DNA of 22,302 nucleotides from a virus. A program made the position numbers and the translations under genes. The notes beneath the pieces are model-generated. The model saw nothing but the letters and a program-made list of their open reading frames with translations. It was not told where the DNA came from and did not search any database. How positions within the stretch are numbered: position 1 is the stretch's first letter; every line of letters begins with the position of its first letter. Below, piece by piece: positions 15,068 through 22,302 of the stretch. The stretch is taken from positions 1 through 22,302 of IMG/VR virus record IMGVR_UViG_3300025131_000481. One strand, 5' to 3'.

Positions 15068-16744
15068 TTATGCTTTCAGTTTGCCACCATAAATAACAAA
15101 ACTCCACTCTACATTTGTATTCTCTATATCTAAGGAAGCAGTAGGATAAAAGTCAACTTCGCATGTTGTAGTTGTTTGTGTGCCGGGAATGCCTACAATG
15201 ACCTGTGTGCCTGTCCCATCGTACCCATGAGCTACGACCGTATATGAAGCAGTATTAATAGCCTTAGCGAAAGTAATGAGCGCTTGTGTTGCCGAACTAC
15301 GAGCTATACTGGTAATATTATAATACCCTGTTTTTGTCATTCCGCTGCCTGTTCCGGCCCCAAGACACGTCCCAAAGGCCACCGCGGTATTCGCACAACT
15401 TAATCCTCCTGTAGTTGCGTTCAGATAAGCTGTATTACTGGCCAATACATCATGAAAGACAGCAGAGTCAGGACTCCCATACCCTTGGGCATCAATATTG
15501 CGCCACCCAAAATAATTTATAGCAGTACCTGTTGAGTCATTATCAAAAAATGAACCCACTAACCACTCAAAGTCACCGCTTGTGTTCGTGGATTCAAAAA
15601 CAATACCCATTTGCGGATTAACAGTTGGGTTTGAAATTAACAAATGTGTGCGCCCCGTATTGTCGCCAGACGTATCTGTATTGCGTCCCGCAAAAGCAGC
15701 CAAAGTGGCTTTGCCGTCAGTTCCTGATGTATCGTCAGAATCCCCTACTGTTAGAGGATATGTGAACCAGTTTACTTGGCTTCCTACATTCAATTTGCCA
15801 CTCGATTTTTGAATTTGGAGGGCAGCCGCAGTATTAGCTTGAAAGGTGGTAGAGGGAACAGCGCTTGGGGCTCCTATAAAAATATTGTTTGTATGGTTAA
15901 TGATATAAGCGGTACTGGCTCCGCTGTTAGATAGGCGCATGGAACAGTTTCCAGACGAGGCATTCAAATAAAGAACATTTGCTGTGCCTTCGATGTGCAC
16001 AAGCGCTGCTGGGCTCGTCGTACCCACCCCCAGATTCCCAGCCGTATTGATTACTACATCAGCAGCCCCATTATCAGGCCAAAAACTAATGCCAGCCGTC
16101 GAAGCTAATTCAAGCATGTTTTGCCGTGCGGCTGTCGTATAATTCGACCCTATAAAACGAACATAGCCCTTGGCTGTTCCCCCTTCAGCCAATTTAATAC
16201 CAGTATAAGACGTATTGGTCGGAAAATTCATTTGCAAAAAAACAGCATCACCTTTGATTTCTAGATAGTCTGTAGGAGAGGAAGTATTAATCCCAACACG
16301 CCCGTATACATCCACCACTAAGTGGTTAGACCCTCCAAAATTGCTTGAATTATTTACTTTTAACAACGTAGAAGAATGATCATAACCAATTGTAGCTCGT
16401 TGGGTACCAGCTTGGTCTATACGCATAACAGCATCATTAGAAGCGCCACCCTGTATCCTGAATGTTATATCTCCAGAAGCCTGAGCGTCAAGCTCATAGG
16501 AGGGACTCCCGGTTCCCACCCCTACATTACCCCCATTTTTAATAAAGATACCATAGTTGCCTCCGCTATCCTTGATGCTCAGGCCACTAACGGTGTCCGC
16601 GGCAAGATCCGCCATCTTATTTAAATTGGCGATGGTGATGCTTTTGATTTCAAATGCGGTGGTTGCGTCCGCATCAGCTATAAATAATTTGTCAGCTACG
16701 GCTGGCGCAGCTCCCATTGCAGCATATTCTGTAATTTGTCCCAT
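15068..16744 (-). CDS. Tail fibre protein with G-x-V-G-[VI]-x-T-x-S-P beta repeats
   Basis: A 558-residue fibre-type protein. Residues 1-42 (MGQITEYAAMGAAPAVADKL, then ITIANLNKM) resemble the attachment heads of phage fibres, which often read L-x-[PS]-[IV]-x-D followed by a short helix. Four copies of a short beta motif follow: GNVGVGTGSPSYELDA (72-87), GRVGINTSSPTDYLEIKG (148-165), GNLGVGTTSPAALVHIEG (236-253), and a degenerate GKLNVGS to YPLTVGD (316-335). Their spacing of 76-88 residues suggests a modular trimeric shaft. Residues about 465-558 form a compact beta C-domain (GYYNITSIARSSATQALITF, EWSFVIYGGKLKA) that may be a receptor-binding or trimerising head. I see no S74 chaperone-peptidase domain, which proteins with such repeats often carry. 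It begins 2 bases after the upstream stop, with AGAGGG about 10 bases before the ATG. Confidence 0.82.
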   Translation of the reverse strand: MGQITEYAAMGAAPAVADKLFIADADATTAFEIKSITIANLNKMADLAADTVSGLSIKDSGGNYGIFIKNGGNVGVGTGSPSYELDAQASGDITFRIQGGASNDAVMRIDQAGTQRATIGYDHSSTLLKVNNSSNFGGSNHLVVDVYGRVGINTSSPTDYLEIKGDAVFLQMNFPTNTSYTGIKLAEGGTAKGYVRFIGSNYTTAARQNMLELASTAGISFWPDNGAADVVINTAGNLGVGTTSPAALVHIEGTANVLYLNASSGNCSMRLSNSGASTAYIINHTNNIFIGAPSAVPSTTFQANTAAALQIQKSSGKLNVGSQVNWFTYPLTVGDSDDTSGTDGKATLAAFAGRNTDTSGDNTGRTHLLISNPTVNPQMGIVFESTNTSGDFEWLVGSFFDNDSTGTAINYFGWRNIDAQGYGSPDSAVFHDVLASNTAYLNATTGGLSCANTAVAFGTCLGAGTGSGMTKTGYYNITSIARSSATQALITFAKAINTASYTVVAHGYDGTGTQVIVGIPGTQTTTTCEVDFYPTASLDIENTNVEWSFVIYGGKLKA

Positions 16745-16760
16745 TGTTATAAATCCCTCT
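16742..16760 (-). promoter_or_regulatory. Shine-Dalgarno site of the fibre gene
   Basis: On the minus strand AGAGGG (16760-16755) is followed after 10 bases by ATG at 16744-16742. It lies within the last codons of the preceding gene, whose TAA ends 2 bases before the ATG. Confidence 0.55.
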
Positions 16761-17751
16761 GTAAGTAATCTTTAAACTCTAAAGCTACACTTAAACTGCC
16801 ATCAACAGCAGTAGATATGTTCTCTGACACTAGTTGTCCCGTTACACTATTAAAATTGTACATTGTACGAACGCCATTATCTTCTAAAAAACCCACTGCC
16901 CCCGCTGCATTTTTTCCTTCGAGGTATATAGACCCCCCTACTGATGGACTATTTACCGCTTCTAAGCTTTCTACTTCTCGTGTTGCGGACTCAATATTTA
17001 AACTAATGGATTCATAATGACCACTACGTATTGTATCCATAATATTGGCAGTTTCAAAATCGTCCACTCCCACCGTTATATTTGTAGTTAATTCCACAGG
17101 AAAGTTTGTCACCACCTCTACCGGCCCCCAACCAGCCCCACCTGTCAAGGTAGTGCTATCTTTAGGAAGTAATGCATAGACAGGCTGCCTGTTAATATTA
17201 TAGGATTGCGCAACTTGAGTTACCCGGTTTGTGCCTGATTGGGCCAAACCACAGGTGATAGACCCTTGGTTAGCAAAGGTAATAGATCTTGGAAGCAGCG
17301 GCTCGCTCCCTGAGAAATCCATATCCCCTCCTCGGATTCCACTTCCAAATCTTCCATACGTAGTAAAAGAACAGTTTACAGTTGGTGTCCCCCCTACTGC
17401 ACAATTTACCTCATAACTTGTCAAATAACCCGAACTAAAACCAAATACTTTTTCCGTCCCCTCTTCGAGCTGAGGAGCATATATTAAAGACCCAGATACA
17501 GGAAACTCGCCTGTAAGATCCAAAACCGGATCCCCTCGCGTCACAAAATCTCTGGTAAAAGAAACGCTGCCCTCAAGAGGCCCAGCATATACACTTTGCG
17601 TAAATCCAGCCCCCAGAATATCTGCACGCTGTTGCGGTATATTGTAGCTTGCGTTCCAATCGGTGATACCTGAAACTGTTTGCCCAAACTCCCATGCCGA
17701 AGATTCCATGAAAAATCTTTGCTCATAACTGGGGCTCGCGTTTTTTGCCAT
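16747..17751 (-). CDS. Tail-tube-like structural protein, first paralogue
   Basis: A 334-residue, Gly/Ser/Thr-rich beta protein directly after the tape measure gene. Two halves can be seen. Residues about 55-135 contain GPLEGSVSFTRDF, GFSSGYLTSYEVN and NCSFTTYGRF. Residues about 175-330 contain SYNINRQPVYALLPKDS, FPVELTTNITVGVDDFETAN and TGQLVSENIST. Both halves have the paired-strand look of tail tube or major tail folds, but I cannot assign a named family. Four blocks also occur, in the same order, in the 266-residue protein downstream, so the two are paralogues; this one is about 70 residues longer. In lambda the tape measure gene is followed by gpM, so this gene and the next two are extra to that plan. 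Its start is well fixed by AAGGA seven bases before the ATG. Confidence 0.8.
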   Translation of the reverse strand: MAKNASPSYEQRFFMESSAWEFGQTVSGITDWNASYNIPQQRADILGAGFTQSVYAGPLEGSVSFTRDFVTRGDPVLDLTGEFPVSGSLIYAPQLEEGTEKVFGFSSGYLTSYEVNCAVGGTPTVNCSFTTYGRFGSGIRGGDMDFSGSEPLLPRSITFANQGSITCGLAQSGTNRVTQVAQSYNINRQPVYALLPKDSTTLTGGAGWGPVEVVTNFPVELTTNITVGVDDFETANIMDTIRSGHYESISLNIESATREVESLEAVNSPSVGGSIYLEGKNAAGAVGFLEDNGVRTMYNFNSVTGQLVSENISTAVDGSLSVALEFKDYLQRDL

Positions 17752-17763
17752 TACGGTTTCCTT
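17749..17763 (-). promoter_or_regulatory. Shine-Dalgarno AAGGA and TAATG overlap
   Basis: On the minus strand AAGGA (17763-17759) precedes the ATG at 17751-17749 by seven bases. The TAA stop of the tape measure gene (17753-17751) shares one base with this ATG, so termination and re-initiation are directly coupled. Confidence 0.75.
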
Positions 17764-20700
17764 CTAGTAGGGCTTAAAAGACCCCCAACTCGTTGTTCCT
17801 CTGAAATTACGGCAATTACTCGAGCTTTAATTTTTTCGGAAAGCTCCTTAGCCTGCGTCCCCTCATCACTTGTACCAACTACACTTCTAGTATTCCCTTC
17901 GGTGTTTCCCGAAGAATTGCCGCCGGTATTCACCGAAATATTAATATTATTAACATTACTTGAGGAGGAAAGCGGATTAACCGAAACGCTTCCTCCTCCC
18001 TGAAAACCACGTACTCCATAACGCCCCACAGCCCCACCTGTCTGAAATCTTTGGGCCGAAACAGATCCTCCTCTTTGAAAATCAAAGTCCTTCCCCTTTA
18101 AACTTTCCCCACGCTGCTCTCTGATAGCTTTCCCCAATTTGCTCCACCTTCGTGTCTTGAACTTACCCCCCCCATATTTAGGATCCATCATAGCCTTCAT
18201 GGTTCCAAATCCGTGCTTTTGCGCAAACGCATCCTCATCAAGCCCTCCGTAAAGCTCGAGCTTTTGCGCTTGACTAAGTTCGTTCATATTAACACCCATT
18301 GTGGTCTTGCTGCCTATGAAATCCCCTATTTTGCCCATCGCTTGCCCAATTCCCGCTGAAATCAACATCCCTAAAAACTGCTTTTTAAGATTTTCTTTTT
18401 CTTGCGCTTTCTGCAATCTTTTTTGGACCGCTTCAGACACATCTTGCGCATTCTCTTCCATTTGAGGATTGCTGTTCATCCATAAAAATCCACTAGCATC
18501 AGGCCCCCCCTTTTTTCTATGCCCTGCGAGAGTGCTACCTAATTGAGCGTCTAGTGTTGCAGCCCCTCCACTCTGAAATCCGTGTATCTGCCTAATAGTA
18601 CGGTATTCTTGAGAATTTATAATGCCTTTTGCGAAAGCTTTTTTTGCATCCCTAGGTAAATTGCCCTGCGCGGATGATCGCGGAAACGAGATATCCGCTC
18701 CAGCCTTACCAGTAATCCACCATCCGTCCAACAAACCAAATCCTTTTTTAAACTGAAACGCCTGTCGCGAAGAAATCTTCCCCGATTTAAAAGCTCTTTT
18801 GATATCTTTCTTTGGCTTGCTTTTGCGGCCGGAACGAGGCACAGTGAAACCCAATCCTAGATCCCATACGTTTGCAGGGGAAGAGAATAACTCTGAAGCT
18901 CTATCGGTATATCTAAATTGGTTGGGGGTCAGGCCACCTTCTTGGGCACCAAAACGAGGGTAAGCCCCAAAATTCAATGAATTAAGCAAAGGCATGTTAT
19001 TCTCTGCCGCTTTCCGGTTCACAACATATTCGCCGGGCTCTAACATGGCTGGAACTATATCTCCTGTACCGCTCCCCGGAACCCTGCTGCCCGACTGAGA
19101 CTGAAAATATTTAGGCCTCATTTGGGTGGCCGCACCTTGAACGGTAGCAGCAGTAACCGCATTCATTAAAGAGCTGACCCCTTGCTGTAAAAACGCCCTT
19201 CGCATTTCCTTTAAAAAACTAATAGCCACCCCGCGTAGAGCGTCATCAAAATCTTGGGTTTTATCCATGACGTCTTCCATCGCGGAAACCATGTTATCAC
19301 GAAAGGTCAGAGGAAGACTTTTGCCCAGCCTGTTCATCAGACCTTCTGAATCGGTATATACTACGCCCAATCCATCCTTCAACCCTTCAGTAAACTTTGT
19401 TTGAGACTCAACAAGACCACTGTTGAATCTATTTTGCGCATCGAGGTTCGCTTTTTCTTGTGCTTGTGATGTCCCAAGTATCCCTCTACGTTTTTCAGCT
19501 ATTTTCTCTGCAGTCATTAGTTGAAAATGCATCTCTTCGGTTATCTTCCCCTCCTGCAATGCTGTGTTAATAAGGTCAATACGCTCCTTGCTGGTTTGGG
19601 CCGCCAAAATTTTAGCTAATTCATACTGTGTTTCCTTGTGTCCAACAACTTCTTCCTCTACTTTTACTGTTTGTGCTGCTTGCTGTATCGCTGGAGCCCC
19701 CTGACCTTTTCCTGCCACTCCTTCTGCGAGAACCACTTCATCTGTCCCCTCTTTAATTTTTTTGCGTAGAGCTATGATGTCTGCTTTTGCCTCTTGTAAC
19801 GCTTGTGCAGCTGCCTTTCGGCCGGCCGGCTTAATCGTCCCTCTTTTTCCTGCTACCGAGCCTGTTATCCGCTTCTCATCTGCCTCACGAGCCTTAAGTT
19901 TCCGTATGGTTTTTAGCAGTTCGGCATCAGGCATCCGTTTCCCTGTGATCTCAGGCTTCGCACCGGTTTTTCCACGCTCTTTCGCCACAAAACTTAACCA
20001 GTCGGGACTCTCCCCTCTTGCTTGCGCTTCCTTAAATTTTGCTAGAATCTCTGGCGGAAAATCTTGCTCCACTCGTTTGGCGCTTGCTGCAGCCTTAGCC
20101 TGTTTTTGATCCTCCACCTTCTGCAATACTCGATCACTACTCTCTTTTAGAAGCTGAGCGTTAGATTTAGGGGGCGGCTCGTTTGTAAGGTTAAACGCAT
20201 TGCGTTCACTGATGGTAAGATACGGGTTCTTCTCGCCCGCCGCAGTACCTCCGGAAGAAACACCAGTGAGATCCTCGGTGGCGCGGCTCCGGACGCGCCT
20301 CTTTGGCATCACCGTCCCAGACGGCAAAGTAGACCCCGCCGCAGTTAAGGGAGCTCTTTTCTGAATCTCTTTCCACTGGTCGAAAGTAGGAAATTCGCGC
20401 ATTGCTTTTTGTCCTGCCGCCGAAATATTCTTTTCTGCGCGCCCTGTAATCCATCGCCGCTTGTCCTGCCTTTCGGCCATTTTATCGCGGGCTGCTGCAA
20501 CCGCAATGTTACGTTGCACCTCATATTGAGCGCGCGGCGTTGCCAAACTTGCCTTCCACAGGGATGGATCAACGCCCCCTCCTTCTCCTGCCGCTGTGCT
20601 AGGATCTTGCACAATAACTACAGGCGTCCCCTTTGGTGTGATCGTACCGGTAAACTTCCTAACCTCAGCAAGCACACTTTTTGTTTCTGCGGTTTGTGAG

Positions 20701-22302
20701 GCTACTACCTCTGCAAATCTTTTCACTTGGTCCTCCATCGCCTCAGGCTTGTCAAGAGCCGTAAGGTGCAGTCTTAATACATCCATCAACGAAAAATTGC
20801 TCTCCGTTAGCTTTTGCGTTGAAGCATTCAGAAGGTGTTGGGCTATTATTGCCGCTCTTTCTGTTTCAATTTCAAGTTCTAATTTGTCGGTGGCAAGCCC
20901 TTGTTGTATCGCTAGCTTCTCTGTAGCAATATCGCCTGCAAATTTTTGTTTTGCTACGGGACCCTTAAATCGCGTAACACGAGGATCGCTTTCTATTAAA
21001 CTTAACGTATTTAATCTCCCCGACACCACCGCCTCTTCGGTAGCTAAAGCTAATTCCAGTTTATTTATATAGTCCGTTTTTTGAAGCTGAATATCTCTTT
21101 CTGCCTTTAAGATTTCGGCACGTACCTGATCTTCTCTAAACTTATCTTTAAGCAAAAGCTCCTGTTTCCTTATCCCTTCGTCACCTTTTGCTATCCCCTC
21201 GCGTAAGTCCCTATTAAAATCAACAACCGCCTTCATCTGCTTTGTGTTAAGGCGAGGCGCTTCGACACCATCGGCTGTTATTTTTCTACCTCGCTGTTCA
21301 TCCAAAGCTTTCATGGCATCAGCAAAGTTGCCTTTCATAAATGGAGCCATAATACTTTCCCCAAAATCCTCTAGTTCTTCTTGGGCATTAGCAGCAATCT
21401 TTTCTAACAATGAGCCTAGCTTGGGACCAAAGCTAGTAATCACTCCTCCGCTTAACAATCCTCTTTTAGCTTCAATGTTCGCCATTCCTTCGTCTCTTCT
21501 TTCACGAGCGAGATCCATTGGATCCATCGCCTTGCTCAGCATCGAGCCACGCGCGCCGAGGCGTTGTGTCCGACGCGCCAAATTAGTACCCATTCGTCGC
21601 GCTATGTCAGCACGACCAACAATAGCGTCGTCTATTTGTTTATACATCAAGCTCAAAGACTTAGTAAAATTAGCAAGGTTTTTACGATTAGTTAGGGCCT
21701 GCTGTGCTGCCTTGTTCATTTCCGCTCCAACGTCCTCCACGGTGGTGGCCAAAAACTCAGCAAACATCACCTGCATGTCGTTCTCGCTCCCCATCGCGGT
21801 ATCAAACGAAAAATAGGATTTCAAAAATTTATCCATTTTACTCCCAAGAAACTCCGAGATTTGCTCTGCGGCACTGGACTCCATTCCGGCATCCTTCAAC
21901 CCTTCCCTCATCTTAGCCTCATTAACTTTCCCTTCCCATAGTTTCTCCCCAGTGGCGGGCTGAGTCCAAGCCGCCGAAATTGCATCCTGTATCATTTTGG
22001 CCTGTGCGACCGTTTCCTGTAGGGTTTTTCCTTGGGCTTTGCCCTCCCCTATCAGGTAAGAGGCTAATGGAGTCAAAAACTTTTTTGCCTCCGCTTTGCG
22101 CCTTCTCTCTACCTCTCGTGGATCCGCGCCTTCTTCAATAAAAATTCCTTTTTCCGTAAAGTTTGTGTTGACCGCCGCTTCAGCTGCCGCAAGGGTTCGT
22201 TTGATTTTTAAATCTTTTTCTTGTTCATGCCTATAGTCGCGAATTACATCTGTTAATTTACCAAATTCATTGCCCGCCTCTTGTATTTTTCGGCGTAACA
22301 CA
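17751..22302 (-). CDS. Tail tape measure protein (5' end beyond window)
   Basis: At least 1516 residues are visible and the frame is open at the right edge, so the true start lies outside; the GTG at 22301 is probably internal. Long charged, Ala/Lys/Glu-rich helical stretches dominate residues 1 to about 1000, as in tape measure proteins that run through the tail tube and set its length. The C-terminal third carries clear family marks: FRDNMVSAMEDVMDKTQDF, DALRGVAISFLKEMRRAF and LQQGVSSLMNAV (about 1000-1055), then MLEPGEYVVNRKAAENN (about 1085), a Gly-rich part with FQTGGAVGRYGVRGFQGGGS (about 1415-1435), an Asn-rich strand NVNNINISVNTGG (about 1450), and the ending VGGLLSPTRRKP. No lysozyme or peptidase domain is recognisable. 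At roughly 0.15 nm per residue the visible part alone would span over 220 nm. It is followed immediately by the tube-like gene through TAATG. Confidence 0.93.
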   Translation of the reverse strand, partial: VLRRKIQEAGNEFGKLTDVIRDYRHEQEKDLKIKRTLAAAEAAVNTNFTEKGIFIEEGADPREVERRRKAEAKKFLTPLASYLIGEGKAQGKTLQETVAQAKMIQDAISAAWTQPATGEKLWEGKVNEAKMREGLKDAGMESSAAEQISEFLGSKMDKFLKSYFSFDTAMGSENDMQVMFAEFLATTVEDVGAEMNKAAQQALTNRKNLANFTKSLSLMYKQIDDAIVGRADIARRMGTNLARRTQRLGARGSMLSKAMDPMDLARERRDEGMANIEAKRGLLSGGVITSFGPKLGSLLEKIAANAQEELEDFGESIMAPFMKGNFADAMKALDEQRGRKITADGVEAPRLNTKQMKAVVDFNRDLREGIAKGDEGIRKQELLLKDKFREDQVRAEILKAERDIQLQKTDYINKLELALATEEAVVSGRLNTLSLIESDPRVTRFKGPVAKQKFAGDIATEKLAIQQGLATDKLELEIETERAAIIAQHLLNASTQKLTESNFSLMDVLRLHLTALDKPEAMEDQVKRFAEVVASQTAETKSVLAEVRKFTGTITPKGTPVVIVQDPSTAAGEGGGVDPSLWKASLATPRAQYEVQRNIAVAAARDKMAERQDKRRWITGRAEKNISAAGQKAMREFPTFDQWKEIQKRAPLTAAGSTLPSGTVMPKRRVRSRATEDLTGVSSGGTAAGEKNPYLTISERNAFNLTNEPPPKSNAQLLKESSDRVLQKVEDQKQAKAAASAKRVEQDFPPEILAKFKEAQARGESPDWLSFVAKERGKTGAKPEITGKRMPDAELLKTIRKLKAREADEKRITGSVAGKRGTIKPAGRKAAAQALQEAKADIIALRKKIKEGTDEVVLAEGVAGKGQGAPAIQQAAQTVKVEEEVVGHKETQYELAKILAAQTSKERIDLINTALQEGKITEEMHFQLMTAEKIAEKRRGILGTSQAQEKANLDAQNRFNSGLVESQTKFTEGLKDGLGVVYTDSEGLMNRLGKSLPLTFRDNMVSAMEDVMDKTQDFDDALRGVAISFLKEMRRAFLQQGVSSLMNAVTAATVQGAATQMRPKYFQSQSGSRVPGSGTGDIVPAMLEPGEYVVNRKAAENNMPLLNSLNFGAYPRFGAQEGGLTPNQFRYTDRASELFSSPANVWDLGLGFTVPRSGRKSKPKKDIKRAFKSGKISSRQAFQFKKGFGLLDGWWITGKAGADISFPRSSAQGNLPRDAKKAFAKGIINSQEYRTIRQIHGFQSGGAATLDAQLGSTLAGHRKKGGPDASGFLWMNSNPQMEENAQDVSEAVQKRLQKAQEKENLKKQFLGMLISAGIGQAMGKIGDFIGSKTTMGVNMNELSQAQKLELYGGLDEDAFAQKHGFGTMKAMMDPKYGGGKFKTRRWSKLGKAIREQRGESLKGKDFDFQRGGSVSAQRFQTGGAVGRYGVRGFQGGGSVSVNPLSSSSNVNNINISVNTGGNSSGNTEGNTRSVVGTSDEGTQAKELSEKIKARVIAVISEEQRVGGLLSPTRRKP

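Noticed and set aside
15068-16744. S74 intramolecular chaperone-peptidase at the end of the 558-residue fibre
   Set aside because: The beta repeats are of the type often found with S74 domains, but the C-terminal 90 residues are beta-rich and lack the helical chaperone region and the Ser/Lys cleavage site.
20596-21816. Plus-strand open frames of 158 and 190 codons opposite the tape measure gene
   Set aside because: They are Ser/Ala/Leu-rich mirror readings of Lys/Glu/Ala-rich helical sequence, have no recognisable motif or start signal and run against the whole operon.

Overview
The window is a stretch of the late structural region of a tailed bacteriophage, or a prophage carrying the same genes. 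Every convincing gene lies on the minus strand and is transcribed from right to left. The genes nearly abut: gaps are 0 to 11 bases and overlaps run from 1 base (TAATG) and 4 bases (ATGA) up to 26-44 bases. This looks like one polycistronic message. There is no non-coding stretch of even 30 bases, and I see no tRNA, internal promoter, terminator, insertion sequence or CRISPR array. TAA, TAG and TGA all end genes here, so the standard bacterial code applies.

In transcription order the genes are: a tail tape measure protein (cut at its 5' end by the right edge); a tail-tube-like beta-sandwich protein; a repeat-bearing tail fibre protein; a second tube-like protein that is a paralogue of the first; a 1737-residue protein with two tandem lambda gpM-like units fused to an adhesin-like body; a gpL-like tail tip protein; a JAMM-domain gpK-like protein; two tandem gpI-like proteins; a gpJ-like tail hub; and a fibre protein ending in a collagen-like Gly-X-Y repeat that runs off the left edge. 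From the tape measure onward the order H-M-L-K-I-J of lambda is kept. The tail is therefore a long, non-contractile, lambda-type (siphovirus) tail, and the host is most likely Gram-negative. Host and habitat cannot be read from this window. Good Shine-Dalgarno sites appear before some genes (334 aa, 558 aa and 1737 aa proteins), while others seem to rely on translational coupling.

The base plan is familiar, but it is heavily elaborated. The gpL homologue keeps the four cysteines of the lambda iron-sulphur site but has about 200 extra residues between the second and third. The gpJ homologue has a roughly 200-residue N-terminal extension and about 175 extra residues inside the hub, and it stops where the lambda protein would continue into fibronectin-like and fibre regions; those appear in the next gene instead. 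The gpM-like unit is duplicated and fused to fibronectin III-like, glycine-rich and LamG-like regions. gpI and the tube-like protein are both duplicated, and the second pair is separated by a fibre gene. The gpK homologue keeps only its JAMM half and has no ATG or GTG start.

I found no defence system or non-structural accessory system. The interest lies in a lambda-like tail tip that seems to have become a multi-adhesin structure through domain insertion, duplication and fusion.
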